From: Candidatus Poribacteria bacterium
GTDB taxonomy: Bacteria > Poribacteria > WGA-4E > WGA-3G
Reading direction: 5' to 3'
Assembly (NCBI GenBank): GCA_022825665.1
Contig: JAJDWI010000015.1
Coordinates: 1-33,240 of the forward strand
DNA: 33,240 nt
In this document: positions 1 to 8,086 of the stretch, one piece after another
How the letters are laid out: every line of letters begins with the position of its first letter
Numbering within the stretch: position 1 is the stretch's first letter
Notes under the pieces: generated by a model
Seen by the model: only the letters and a program-made list of their open reading frames with translations
Told to the model about the DNA's origin: nothing
The model's database searches: none
Position numbers and translations under genes: made by a program

Positions 1-350
1 TTGATGTCTGCTACTTTGAAGACCTCAACCTTGATGGCATGAAACGCCTTTGGGGTAGAAAGGTATCCGATTACGCATTCGGAGACTTCATGCAGAAAAT
101 CAAGTGGCAAGCACAAAAACGAGGTAAGCACGTTGTGCAGACGGACAGATGGACACCGACAACTAAAGTGTGCCACGCCTGTGGGCAAATACATAAGTTC
201 TTTGATTTGAATATCCGTGAGTGGTATTGTCATAACTGTAAAATCTCTCATGACCGTGATATAAACGCTGCTATAAACATTCATAAGGTTGGGGCATCAA
301 CCTTTGGAGTAGAGGGGGTCAGACTTGCTTCGGCAAGCACCCCTTGTTGA
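1..350 (+). CDS. tnpB: TnpB RNA-guided nuclease, C-terminal part (5' truncated by window edge)
   Basis: The reading frame is open from base 3, so the gene begins upstream of the window and the first internal Met (39) is not the start. The fragment carries the RuvC-II glutamate in FEDLN, the four-cysteine zinc ribbon (CHACG and CHNC) and the RuvC-III aspartate in DRDINAAINI, all in family order. TnpB is the ancestor of Cas12. It is guided by an omega/reRNA made from the element's own right end, and it cuts the donor site after transposon excision. Nothing in the visible part is broken, so the nuclease could be active. It converges on rplQ, whose stop codon lies 64 bp beyond the tnpB stop. Confidence 0.93.
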   Translation, partial: DVCYFEDLNLDGMKRLWGRKVSDYAFGDFMQKIKWQAQKRGKHVVQTDRWTPTTKVCHACGQIHKFFDLNIREWYCHNCKISHDRDINAAINIHKVGASTFGVEGVRLASASTPC

Positions 351-383
351 TACCACAATCTACCCTGTGGCATGGGAACTAAG

Positions 384-410
384 ACTCCCCCATGCTTTAG
401 CAGGGGGAGT
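384..410 (+). other. Right-end subterminal hairpin of the IS element
   Basis: ACTCCCCC (384-391) pairs perfectly with GGGGGAGT (403-410) around an 11-base loop containing GCTTTAGC. An alternative pairing, GCATGGG (370-376) with CCCATGC (389-395), competes with it. In IS200/IS605 elements this structure is recognised by the Y1 transposase and also forms the 3' scaffold of the TnpB guide RNA. If the end is at 417, the guide would begin at about 418, inside rplQ. No T-run follows the stem on either strand, so it does not look like an intrinsic terminator. Confidence 0.75.
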
Positions 411-413
411 ATG

Positions 414-815
414 TCAAACAAGTTGTATATACGCCATTTGTGCACCATCACCGCGTCTCAATTCCCCTCGTATTATGCGGGTATACCCGCCATTTCTGTC
501 TTGGTAACGAGGTGCTATATCATCAAAAAGCTTTTGTAGTATGGCATGCTTCTGCTGAGCACCCGATTCACCTCGTCGTGGTGTATGATGTAAGTTGCTA
601 CCGTATAATAACCGTGCAGCACGTCTACGTGCATGCATATTATCTTGTTTTGCGAGTGTAATTAGTTTTTCCGCTACGCGCCGGAGTTCTTTGCATTTAT
701 GCAAAGTCGTCCTAATCTGTTCGTGTTCGAACAACGCGGTTGCTTGGTTGCGGAAGAGTGCCTTTCGGTGACTTGTGGTTCGTCCTAATTTCCGACCACG
801 TTTTCTATGTCTCAT
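414..815 (-). CDS. rplQ: 50S ribosomal protein L17
   Basis: L17 is a 23S rRNA-binding protein of the large subunit. The 133-residue product starts with the family signature MRHRKRGRKLGRT and ends GDGAQMAYIQLV, a normal L17 C-terminus. The ATG start lies inside the end of rpoA (11-nt overlap), so the two are translationally coupled as in most bacteria. It is the last gene of the cluster. Its TGA stop (414-416) falls within the inferred right end of the neighbouring IS element, so insertion probably replaced the native stop or last residues. No terminator is visible after it. Confidence 0.97.
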   Translation of the reverse strand: MRHRKRGRKLGRTTSHRKALFRNQATALFEHEQIRTTLHKCKELRRVAEKLITLAKQDNMHARRRAARLLYGSNLHHTPRRGESGAQQKHAILQKLFDDIAPRYQDRNGGYTRIIRGELRRGDGAQMAYIQLV

Positions 816-1803
816 CTTTTTCCTCCTCCGTTTTAATATAATTGTCGTCGTCCAAATTCATGCCGAGAGTCAATCCCATATTAGCAAGTTGGTCTTTAAT
901 TTCATTTAGAGAAGTCTTACCAAAGTTCTTATATTCTAACATCTCTTTCTCATTTTTGACGACAAGTTCACGGATAGTTTTAATGTTTGCTGTCTCAAGA
1001 CAGTTTCCAGCACGGACTGAAAGTTCCAAGTCAGCGACTGGTTTGGAAAGATATCTATTTCTCAAGATTTGTGCTTCGTCAATTTCGGGTATAGGTTCAA
1101 CATAGGTTTCATCAAACTCAGTAAAGATATCAAGTTGACTCCGCAAAATCTCTGCAGCTTGTGTGATAGCCTGCTTTGGTGTTATACTTCCATCTGTCCA
1201 GATTTCAAGATTGAGTTGATCAAAATCAGTTACATCTTCAACTCGAGTTTCGTTAACCGAGAAGTTAACCCTTTCAACTGGAGAGAATTTTGCATCTACA
1301 GGTATCCAACCAATAGGTTGCTTAGGATCTCTATGTTCTTCTGCAAGTGAATAACCGCGTCCTGTTTCGACCTGAATTTCCATATCAATTCCCTGACATT
1401 TATCCAAGGTCGCAATGTGTTGATCAGGATTGATAATCTCAACAAGTGAATTGGAACGAATATCGGCTGCTGTCAACTCTCCCGAACCACTTGCTTTAAG
1501 TTCTAATATCATTGGGTCATCTTCCTGAAGTTGAAACCGTATTGCCTTGAGGTTAAGAATTATCTGTACTACATCTTCTAAAATTCCTGGAATAGTTGAA
1601 TATTCATGCTTGACTTGATCAATCTGAATTGCAGTGATGGCAGCTCCTTTAATTGAGGAAAGGAGTACTCGCCGAAGCGAGTTGCCGAGAGTTGTACCAA
1701 ATCCTCGCTCAAGAGGTTCAGCGGTGTATTTTGCATAATTTGGTTCTAAGGTTTCTGTATCGGCTACCAGACGTTCGGGCATTGTTAACTTCAACCTATC
1801 CAT
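805..1803 (-). CDS. rpoA: DNA-directed RNA polymerase subunit alpha
   Basis: RpoA forms the dimer on which RNA polymerase assembles. The N-terminal domain (about residues 1-230) shows the RGFGTTLGNSLRRVLLSS dimerisation motif. A short linker leads to the C-terminal domain, where SVRAGNCLETANI keeps the Arg and Asn used to contact UP elements. The acidic tail is EEEKDET. The ATG at 1803 is chosen over the TTG one codon upstream because AGGAGG sits six bases before it. Length is 332 residues, typical for the family. It overlaps rplQ by 11 nt but is separated from rpsD by an unusually long 446-bp gap. Confidence 0.97.
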   Translation of the reverse strand: MDRLKLTMPERLVADTETLEPNYAKYTAEPLERGFGTTLGNSLRRVLLSSIKGAAITAIQIDQVKHEYSTIPGILEDVVQIILNLKAIRFQLQEDDPMILELKASGSGELTAADIRSNSLVEIINPDQHIATLDKCQGIDMEIQVETGRGYSLAEEHRDPKQPIGWIPVDAKFSPVERVNFSVNETRVEDVTDFDQLNLEIWTDGSITPKQAITQAAEILRSQLDIFTEFDETYVEPIPEIDEAQILRNRYLSKPVADLELSVRAGNCLETANIKTIRELVVKNEKEMLEYKNFGKTSLNEIKDQLANMGLTLGMNLDDDNYIKTEEEKDET

Positions 1804-2249
1804 CAATTTCCTCCTATCGACTTATATTATTCTATGAACAGAATCAAACAGATTTGCTCCAGAAACATTACCATTCTATGCAACAACATTGTGTGGTATT
1901 GAAATGGTTTGTAAAGAACTGTGGAATTATTCCTGGCATGTAGGTTATACAACCGTAGCAATATACCATTAACATTCTGTCTATGGACACATGTTTTTAT
2001 TGATTGTACTTTGACCCCTTGTTATGTCCCGATGTGCTTCAGGAAACCATTAGAGTGCATGACAGGGAGAGACTGTAGGAAACATTATGACATGATTCTG
2101 TAGGTTAGATACGATTCTAATGTATAGCGGTTTTCCATATCCTACTGCACTACGACAAATCGCGTCAAACCTATTATTGACAAATTCAATCATAAGAATA
2201 CTATAGTTAACTGATTAAATTTGAAGAACATTCAAGAGGTAGATATATA
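1804..2249. other. Long intergenic gap between rpsD and rpoA
   Basis: These 446 bp interrupt an otherwise compact operon. I find no convincing coding frame on either strand. The ribosome-binding site of rpoA lies at its left edge and one candidate minus-strand promoter lies at 2139-2168. Apart from weakly similar short AT-rich motifs I see no repeat, tRNA or strong hairpin. Confidence 0.6.
2139..2168 (-). promoter_or_regulatory. Candidate sigma-70 promoter for rpoA-rplQ
   Basis: On the minus strand, TTGACG (plus 2163-2168) is followed after 18 bases by TAGGAT (plus 2139-2144). The -35 box matches consensus at five of six positions and the -10 box at four of six. It would start transcription about 330 nt before rpoA and would explain the long gap, but it rests on sequence similarity only. 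Confidence 0.35.
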
Positions 2250-2882
2250 TTACCTGGAGTACAATTCAATAATAAGTTGTGTGTCTAACTCTGCTGCTAT
2301 ATGTTCTACAATTGGGGTGCCTTGTACACGTCCTTCGGGTTTATCAGCATCCAGTTCGAGCCATTCTGGTGCGCCCCGTTGTTTAGTAAATTCTAACGCC
2401 TCTTGGATCGTGATGCTTTCACGACTTTTTTCGCGTGGAGTTATAACATCTCCAATTTGAACCAGATAGGAAGGGATATTAACGCGTTTCCCATTGACAG
2501 TGAAGTGGTTGTGCTTTACCAATTGTCTGGCTTGTTTGCGTGATGTTGCAAACCCAAGGCGATAAACGACATTGTCTAATCGGCGTTCAAGGAGAGCGAT
2601 TAGATTCTCACCTGTAATACCTGTTTGACGTGCCGCTTTGAAATAGTAATTACGAAACTGTTTTTCATAAATACCGTAGATTCGTTTTGCTTTTTGTTTA
2701 GTGCGTAATTGCCGTCGGAATTCACCACGAGCGCGCGTGGGAGGTTTTTGACCGTGGTCACCAGGTGGATAACTTCTCCGTTCAAATGAACATTTCGGTC
2801 CCAGGCATCTGCGACCTTTCAGAAAAAGCTTCTCACCTTCCCGACGGCATAATTTACAGACAGAATCTAAATACCTACTCAT
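2250..2882 (-). CDS. rpsD: 30S ribosomal protein S4
   Basis: S4 nucleates 16S rRNA 5'-domain assembly. The 210-residue protein is of the zinc-binding (C+) type: cysteines 9, 12, 26 and 31 are all present in the N-terminal extension. The S4 RNA-binding fold covers roughly residues 95-160 (RLDNVVYRLG through QIGDVI). In several bacteria S4 represses its own alpha operon by binding the mRNA; whether that holds here cannot be told from sequence. It lies 12 bp after rpsK and is followed by the long gap before rpoA. Confidence 0.97.
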   Translation of the reverse strand: MSRYLDSVCKLCRREGEKLFLKGRRCLGPKCSFERRSYPPGDHGQKPPTRARGEFRRQLRTKQKAKRIYGIYEKQFRNYYFKAARQTGITGENLIALLERRLDNVVYRLGFATSRKQARQLVKHNHFTVNGKRVNIPSYLVQIGDVITPREKSRESITIQEALEFTKQRGAPEWLELDADKPEGRVQGTPIVEHIAAELDTQLIIELYSR

Positions 2883-2894
2883 GTGTCTCCTTGG

Positions 2895-3266
2895 TTATAC
2901 ACGTCGTCTTTTTGGGGGACGACATCCGTTGTGTGGTATGGGGGTCATGTCTTTCATCAAAGTTATTTCTAAACCCGCGGCGGCGAGTGCTCGTATAGAA
3001 GATTCCCGCCCAGAACCAGGTCCTTTGACTCTCACTTCAACTCGTTTCATACCGTGGTCCATAGCTTTTCTGGCGCATGCTTCGGCTGTCTGTTGTGCAG
3101 CAAAAGGTGTTGACTTCCTTGAACCGGGAAACGTCATTCCTGCGCTTGCCCAAGCAACTGTATTACCATTGAGATCGGTGATAGTCACAATTGTATTATT
3201 GAATGTAGCCTGTATGTGGGCAATACCTTCTGGTACATTTTTTCGTTCCCGTCTTCGTGAACGCAA
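2895..3266 (-). CDS. rpsK: 30S ribosomal protein S11
   Basis: S11 lines the 30S platform next to the mRNA exit. The protein has 123 residues, with the conserved core [20 protein letters not shown] near the N-terminus and the invariant tail [13 protein letters not shown]. The start is a TTG, chosen because an AAAGGAG Shine-Dalgarno sits at the right distance and no ATG occurs before the conserved core. The lysine-rich N-terminal extension seen in many S11 proteins is short here (RSRRRER). It lies between rpsM and rpsD. Confidence 0.97.
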   Translation of the reverse strand: MRSRRRERKNVPEGIAHIQATFNNTIVTITDLNGNTVAWASAGMTFPGSRKSTPFAAQQTAEACARKAMDHGMKRVEVRVKGPGSGRESSIRALAAAGLEITLMKDMTPIPHNGCRPPKRRRV

Positions 3267-3363
3267 ACTGTTTCTCCTTTATATATCCATAAAATACGAT
3301 GTAGTCTACACAACGGTGGTTTCTGGAATAAAGAAGAAACCCCATTGCAGAATTCTCTGTGGA

Positions 3364-3759
3364 TCAACCGCCTTTACGTGCTGCCTCTTTGGCTTTCCTA
3401 CCCACTGAAATCGTCCGTGCTTTACCTTTTCTTGTCCGAGCATTTGTATTGGTACGTTGTCCTCGAACAGGTAATTGCCGACGATGGCGGAGTCCACGAT
3501 AACTATTAATATCCATCAACCGTTTAATGTTTTGATCAACTTCGCGACGTAAATCACCTTCAACTTTAAATTCTTCAGTAATTTTATCTCGGAGTTGACT
3601 GACTTCGTTTTCAGCCAAAGCATCAACCTGTTTGCCCGGGTCAATGTTGAGGTCAGTGACAATCTTCTTGGCAGTATAACGACCAATGCCGTAAATAGCT
3701 GTCAAGGCAATATCAATTCGTTTGGTACGAGGTAGATCTACTCCTGCTATGCGTGCCAT
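3364..3759 (-). CDS. rpsM: 30S ribosomal protein S13
   Basis: S13 sits in the 30S head and contacts P-site tRNA and the B1 intersubunit bridge. The 131-residue product begins [15 protein letters not shown], continues with the helix-two-turn-helix region ([11 protein letters not shown]), and ends in a basic tail ([19 protein letters not shown]) of the kind that reaches the tRNA. The ATG is preceded by AAGGAGG. It lies 25 bp downstream of rpmJ, the usual order in the alpha operon. Confidence 0.97.
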   Translation of the reverse strand: MARIAGVDLPRTKRIDIALTAIYGIGRYTAKKIVTDLNIDPGKQVDALAENEVSQLRDKITEEFKVEGDLRREVDQNIKRLMDINSYRGLRHRRQLPVRGQRTNTNARTRKGKARTISVGRKAKEAARKGG

Positions 3760-3784
3760 TGTTTCCTCCTTATATAAGACAGGA

Positions 3785-3901
3785 CTATCCTTGCCGTTGT
3801 TTGTGCTTCGGATTCGAAGGACATATTACTCGGACAATCCCCTTTCTTTTAATTATTTTACAGCGGTTGCACATTTTCTTCACAGATGCTCGGACTTTCA
3901 T
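3785..3901 (-). CDS. rpmJ: 50S ribosomal protein L36 (zinc type)
   Basis: This 38-residue gene fits exactly between rpsM and secY. It starts [20 protein letters not shown] and ends KQRQG. Cys11, Cys14, Cys27 and His33 provide the zinc ribbon of C-type L36, so this is the zinc-dependent paralogue. The ATG follows GAGGAAAAA. In many bacteria infA lies just upstream of rpmJ, but here only 71 bp separate rpmJ from secY, so infA is not present at this locus. Confidence 0.95.
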   Translation of the reverse strand: MKVRASVKKMCNRCKIIKRKGIVRVICPSNPKHKQRQG

Positions 3902-3972
3902 TTTTTCCTCTCAATTTGTAATCCTTGTGTAAGTCACTAATGCGTTAGCCACAAGGGTATGTGATATCCGGT

Positions 3973-5319
3973 TTATCTTCCTCTTCGTCCTTTCAATCGT
4001 CTATCTTTTAAGAAGCCATCGTAATGTCGCATAGTTAAGTAAGATTCTATTTGTGAGACTGTATCCAACACAACTCCTACAACAATCAGAACAGAAGCAC
4101 CTTCAACCATTCCACCAACCCCAAGCCAACTGGTAATAGCAATAGGAATTACAGCAATACCAGCAAGGAACAAAGCACCTGGAAGTGTAATTCGTGTTAA
4201 CGTTGTATTGATATAATCCGCAGTCTGTTTTCCGGGACGCAGCCCCGGTATGAAACCACCATTCTTCTGCAAGTCTTCTGCCATTTGAACAGGATTGATT
4301 TGTACTGCTGTGTAGAAATAGGTGAATCCTATGATTAACAATGCATAAATAGCAAGATAGAAAAACGACGGGTTAGTTGGATCCATCAGATTTGTTAAAC
4401 CAAGAACCCATTCCCAATCTTGTGGTAATATACCGATGATAAAACTTGGGAACGTCATCAAATAAACAGCGAAAATAATAGGTATCATACCTGCAGCGTT
4501 TACGCGCAGGGGTAAATGCATTGAACGTCCACCAAAGACCTTTCCACCACGTATCTGCCGACCATATTGGATAGGAATCTTACGGACAGACAAGTGTATA
4601 AAAATTGTGCCTGCTACAGCAACAACAACGAGAGCAAGTAAACCCGTCAAATGGATAAGTCCAAAACCTGTATCTTGAAGCAAATTTCTGATGACAGTCA
4701 TGACACCGTTTGGAAATGCTGCCATAATACCTACAGTGATAATTATTGAGATACCTTGTCCGATACCGCGTTCGGTTATTTGTTCACCCAGCCACATTAC
4801 AAAAGCAGTCCCTGCTGTTAGTGTTAGCACAACTAAAGCATGCCACCAAATAGTTACATTTGGATCAACAATATTACCAGAATCACTTCCGAATAATGCC
4901 CCTGGGTTTCTCAATAGTATAGATATTGTTATACCCTGAATTATACTTAGAATAACGGTTCCGTAACGTGTGTATTGAGTGATTTTTTTGCGACCATCCG
5001 GTTCCTTAGAAAGTTTTTCTAAGGCTGGGATTATCATAGGTAGCATCTGCATGATAATCGCCGCAGTGATATAGGGTTGAATTCCCAAGGCGAAAATCGT
5101 CATTTGTCCGAATGCACCACCTGAGAAGATATTGATCAACGCAAGAACATTTCCGGTACGTTCCATCAGTTGATTAAAGAAGTCCTCAAGTGCAGCATCA
5201 TCAATACCCGGTAGCGTGATGTGGGCACCAAGACGATAAACGATCAGCAGCATCACAGTAAATATAATCCGCTTGCGCAATTCAGGGATTTTTAGGGCAT
5301 TTTGAATTGGCTTTATCAC
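3973..5319 (-). CDS. secY: Protein translocase subunit SecY
   Basis: SecY is the pore of the Sec translocon in the inner membrane. The 448-residue sequence has ten hydrophobic segments. Family landmarks are the first transmembrane helix followed by GAHITLPGID and the cytosolic loop with RKIPIQYGRQ. The C-terminus is basic (DRRLKGRRGR). The GTG start directly abuts the TAA stop of rplO with no spacer, implying coupled translation. Elsewhere adk and map often follow secY, but here rpmJ follows at once. Confidence 0.97.
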   Translation of the reverse strand: MIKPIQNALKIPELRKRIIFTVMLLIVYRLGAHITLPGIDDAALEDFFNQLMERTGNVLALINIFSGGAFGQMTIFALGIQPYITAAIIMQMLPMIIPALEKLSKEPDGRKKITQYTRYGTVILSIIQGITISILLRNPGALFGSDSGNIVDPNVTIWWHALVVLTLTAGTAFVMWLGEQITERGIGQGISIIITVGIMAAFPNGVMTVIRNLLQDTGFGLIHLTGLLALVVVAVAGTIFIHLSVRKIPIQYGRQIRGGKVFGGRSMHLPLRVNAAGMIPIIFAVYLMTFPSFIIGILPQDWEWVLGLTNLMDPTNPSFFYLAIYALLIIGFTYFYTAVQINPVQMAEDLQKNGGFIPGLRPGKQTADYINTTLTRITLPGALFLAGIAVIPIAITSWLGVGGMVEGASVLIVVGVVLDTVSQIESYLTMRHYDGFLKDRRLKGRRGR

Positions 5320-5766
5320 TTAAATCACCTCGGCAGTACCGCCATTAGCTTCAATCTTTTCAATTGCAGATTTTGAAAAGCGATGTGCGCGCACCTTTAG
5401 TCGTTTGTCAAGTTGACCGTCACCGAGTATTTTAATGAGCGCGTTTTTCCGTTTGACGATGCCTGCTTCACGCAATAGTTCAGGATTCACTTCAAGTTCA
5501 TCCTCAAATATATTAAGGGTTTTAATATTTATGACATCATAATTTAACCGTTTATGTGCAATTCTACGGGGTCCGCGCTTAGGCACACGCCTAACCAAAG
5601 GCATTTGTCCGCCTTCAAACCAAGCGGGGATTGAACTGCCGGAGCGAGATTTTTGTCCTTTATGTCCACGACCCGCAGTACCACCTTTACCTGAACCGTT
5701 TCCACGACCCACGCGTTTGCGTTTACGAGTTGCACCAGGGGCAGGTTTGAGTTCGTTGAGTTTCAT
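5320..5766 (-). CDS. rplO: 50S ribosomal protein L15
   Basis: L15 is a late-assembling 23S rRNA-binding protein. The 148-residue product has the typical Gly/Lys/Arg-rich N-terminal extension ([20 protein letters not shown]) that threads into rRNA, then a globular C-terminal part ending [15 protein letters not shown]. The start is ATG. It lies 35 bp downstream of rpsE with no room for rpmD (L30), which normally sits between these two genes, and it abuts secY directly. Confidence 0.97.
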   Translation of the reverse strand: MKLNELKPAPGATRKRKRVGRGNGSGKGGTAGRGHKGQKSRSGSSIPAWFEGGQMPLVRRVPKRGPRRIAHKRLNYDVINIKTLNIFEDELEVNPELLREAGIVKRKNALIKILGDGQLDKRLKVRAHRFSKSAIEKIEANGGTAEVI

Positions 5767-5801
5767 TGAATCTTTCGTTCCTTAAATATAACTGAACAAT
5801 G

Positions 5802-6332
5802 TCAGTTGTTAGTTTTAGTAGGACGTTTATGTAAGAGTTCCTCAACCGATTTACCTCGAATTCGAGCAACTTCATTGACATCTTTTAGGCTTCTCAAGCC
5901 TATCATTGTCGCTTCAGCGATATTTTTAACATTTCTGGAAGATAGGCATTTTGTAAGCGCATCCCGCACGCCCGCATATTCCAATATTGCACGTGTAGCA
6001 TGACCAGCAATAATCCCTGTCCCGGGTCTCGCGGGTTTAAGTAGGACTTTTGCGGCTTTGAATTCACAGATTATTTCATGTGGAATCGTACCATCCTTTA
6101 ATGGGACACGAATCAAGTTTTTACGTGCATCAGCAAAACTTTTACGAAGTGCACCTGCAATTTCACTGGCACTCCCAAAACCTATACCAACAATACCATC
6201 CCGATTACCAACGACAGAAAGTGTATTAAAACTCGGTGTCCTTCTACCTTTTCCAACTCGCATAACGCGATTAATGTCAATAGGACGTTCTTCAAATTCA
6301 AAATCGTCAGGATTGATTCTTTCTTTTCGCAA
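5802..6332 (-). CDS. rpsE: 30S ribosomal protein S5
   Basis: S5 helps control decoding accuracy and 30S assembly. The 176-residue product shows the N-terminal double-stranded-RNA-binding-like domain and the C-terminal domain with EATMIGLRSLKDVNEVARIRGKS. The start is TTG, supported by AGAGGAG seven bases upstream. The loop that contacts helix 34 and spectinomycin reads RVMRVGKGRRTPSF instead of the usual R-V-x-K-V-V-K-G-G-R pattern, so several positions that affect spectinomycin binding in other bacteria are naturally different. Confidence 0.97.
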   Translation of the reverse strand: MRKERINPDDFEFEERPIDINRVMRVGKGRRTPSFNTLSVVGNRDGIVGIGFGSASEIAGALRKSFADARKNLIRVPLKDGTIPHEIICEFKAAKVLLKPARPGTGIIAGHATRAILEYAGVRDALTKCLSSRNVKNIAEATMIGLRSLKDVNEVARIRGKSVEELLHKRPTKTNN

Positions 6333-6364
6333 AAAAGTCTCCTCTTAAGGGACAATTCAGGGCA

Positions 6365-6736
6365 TTAAAACTTAAGCCCACTTTCCCTTGCAGCTTCAGC
6401 GAGGGCTTTGATTCGACCATGATATAGATTGCCACCTCGGTCGAAGACGACTCCCTCAATATTATTTTCCTTTGCCTTTTGCGCGATGAGTTTGCCAACG
6501 CTTTGAGCAATTTGTATCTTTCCCCCGTCAGAAGTATTATCATCCTTTACTTCCGCGGATAAACTGGATGCGTGGGCAAGTGTGCTCCCGTTCTCATCGT
6601 CAATGATTTGGGCATAAATATGTTTCAAACTTCTACTGACAGAAAGCCGTGGGCGTAGATTAGTACCGCTGATCTTACGACGAACTCTTTTCCTTCGTCG
6701 GATCCGGCTATTCTGTTTTCTTTTCGTCTTATCCAA
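6365..6736 (-). CDS. rplR: 50S ribosomal protein L18
   Basis: L18 binds 5S rRNA together with L5 and L25 and joins it to the large subunit. The 123-residue protein has the arginine-rich N-terminal tail ([15 protein letters not shown]), the [20 protein letters not shown] strand region and the family C-terminus ([20 protein letters not shown]). The start is TTG, supported by a GGGAGGA Shine-Dalgarno. It lies 32 bp upstream of rpsE. Confidence 0.97.
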   Translation of the reverse strand: MDKTKRKQNSRIRRRKRVRRKISGTNLRPRLSVSRSLKHIYAQIIDDENGSTLAHASSLSAEVKDDNTSDGGKIQIAQSVGKLIAQKAKENNIEGVVFDRGGNLYHGRIKALAEAARESGLKF

Positions 6737-6800
6737 CGGATTTCCTCCCGCAGCTAAAACACTTTTTATATGAAAACCTCAAAATAGGAACGTAGACGGG

Positions 6801-7367
6801 TTAACCTGCAACTTTACCTTCTTTGTCGCGGACCCGTTCACCATCGTACCTTATACCTTTACAAGGTTTGTAGGTTTCTGGTTTCTTGATTTGACGGATA
6901 GAAGCAGCAACCTGACCAACTACTTGTTTATCTATCCCACTGATAGTAATAGGGATGTGCGTTTGACCATCTATATTCTCCTGAGGTTCAACAGTCACTG
7001 TGATTCCCTCTGGAGGAGTGAAGGTTACTGTATGTGAATATCCAACATCAAGCGTTAAGACATTCTGACGATTAACCTCAGCACGATACCCTGTACCTAC
7101 AACGCGCAATTTCTTCTCAAATCCATCTGAAACACCTGTAACCATATTAGCAATAAGGCTTCGTGTTAAACCATGAAGTGCTTTCTGTTTTCTGGTATCG
7201 TTTGCGCGAGCAACTGTAATTACATTATCATCAATATTCGCGTCAATTCCCGGTGGAATAATCCAATTCAATGAACCTTTGGGACCTTCTACCTGGACCT
7301 CACTGTCTTTAAAATCAACTTTCACTGAACTGGGTATTGGAATTGGAATTTGTCCAATGCGTGACAT
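6801..7367 (-). CDS. rplF: 50S ribosomal protein L6
   Basis: L6 lies near the GTPase-associated centre of the 50S subunit. Its two tandem L6 folds are visible; the second ends in the signature YKPCKGIRYDGERVRDKEGK. The start is set at the ATG giving MSRIGQIPIPIP, preceded by TTGGAGAAATAG. An upstream in-frame codon would add 20 residues with no family counterpart and reach to the stop of rpsH. Length is then 188 residues. It lies between rpsH and rplR. Confidence 0.97.
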   Translation of the reverse strand: MSRIGQIPIPIPSSVKVDFKDSEVQVEGPKGSLNWIIPPGIDANIDDNVITVARANDTRKQKALHGLTRSLIANMVTGVSDGFEKKLRVVGTGYRAEVNRQNVLTLDVGYSHTVTFTPPEGITVTVEPQENIDGQTHIPITISGIDKQVVGQVAASIRQIKKPETYKPCKGIRYDGERVRDKEGKVAG

Positions 7368-7427
7368 TCTATTTCTCCAATTTACATATCTAAAACTACA
7401 GGTATGTTGTAAGGTGCCTTTATGCAA

Positions 7428-7829
7428 TTACCAGACATAACAAAGAACTTCACCACCGACTTTTGCTTGTCTGCACTCAATTGAGGTTTTCACGCCATGC
7501 GATGTAGACATAATAGCAATCCCGAGGTCACCAAAAACACGAGGCAACTTATCTGACTTACGATAAACTCGTCTGCCGGGTTTACTGATTCGTTTCAGAT
7601 TGGTAATAGCTTTTTCTTTATTATGTGCACCATATTTCAGATAAATTCTTATAATGCCTTGTTTTCCATCTTCAATAAGACGGTAGTTTCGTATGAAACC
7701 TTCTTCAGACAAGATACGAGCAATCTCCAACTTGAGTTTGGATGAGGATACCTCAACGCGCTCATGTCCAGCCATATTAGCATTACGTATCCGTGTTAAC
7801 ATATCTGCGATTGGGTCAGTCATTGACAT
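7428..7829 (-). CDS. rpsH: 30S ribosomal protein S8
   Basis: S8 is a primary binder of 16S rRNA helix 21 and, in E. coli, the translational repressor of the spc operon. The 133-residue protein opens [17 protein letters not shown] and ends [20 protein letters not shown] plus LCYVW, both standard. The ATG start lies 15 bp after the rpsN stop. I saw no obvious S8-binding mimic near rplE, but I cannot fold the mRNA here. Confidence 0.97.
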   Translation of the reverse strand: MSMTDPIADMLTRIRNANMAGHERVEVSSSKLKLEIARILSEEGFIRNYRLIEDGKQGIIRIYLKYGAHNKEKAITNLKRISKPGRRVYRKSDKLPRVFGDLGIAIMSTSHGVKTSIECRQAKVGGEVLCYVW

Positions 7830-7844
7830 AAAATAAACTCCTTC

Positions 7845-8030
7845 TTACCAACTTGCCTTTCTTACACCAGGAATTTTCCCTGCTCGTGCAAAAAGACGAA
7901 AGCAGATACGACATAATTCGAACTTACGCAAATACCCTCGTGCACGACCACAATTATTGCAGCGGCTATATTTCCGTGTACGGTACCGAGGGGTCTTTTT
8001 ATTCCTGGCAATCCAAGATTTACTTGCCAA
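7845..8030 (-). CDS. rpsN: 30S ribosomal protein S14, zinc type
   Basis: The short, 61-residue S14 of the zinc-binding class. The cysteine pairs in [20 protein letters not shown] form a complete zinc finger, followed by the conserved [18 protein letters not shown]. The start is TTG (MASKSW), supported by AGGAG eight bases upstream; no ATG is available in frame. The gene lies between rplE and rpsH in the usual spc order. Confidence 0.97.
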   Translation of the reverse strand: MASKSWIARNKKTPRYRTRKYSRCNNCGRARGYLRKFELCRICFRLFARAGKIPGVRKASW

Positions 8031-8086
8031 CTTAAATACTCCTTTGATCGTAATCTACTTGTGTTATCTCCAATAGATATACCGTG

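Larger units (their letters stand above)
1..417 (+). mobile_element. IS200/IS605-family element, right-hand part only
   Basis: The window opens inside an IS200/IS605-type element that runs rightward. What is visible is the C-terminal third of tnpB, then a subterminal right-end hairpin with a TTTA loop core, then about seven bases up to a probable end at TCAA near 417. The end is inferred by analogy with the complete element at 21749-23232, whose right end has the same layout (hairpin, about 10-13 bases, TCAA). The flanking gene is rplQ, read on the opposite strand. The left end and any tnpA lie outside the window. Confidence 0.8.

Noticed and set aside
384-410. Stem after rplQ read as the terminator of the ribosomal cluster
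   Set aside because: There is no T-run on the minus strand, and the stem matches the right-end hairpin of the neighbouring IS element.
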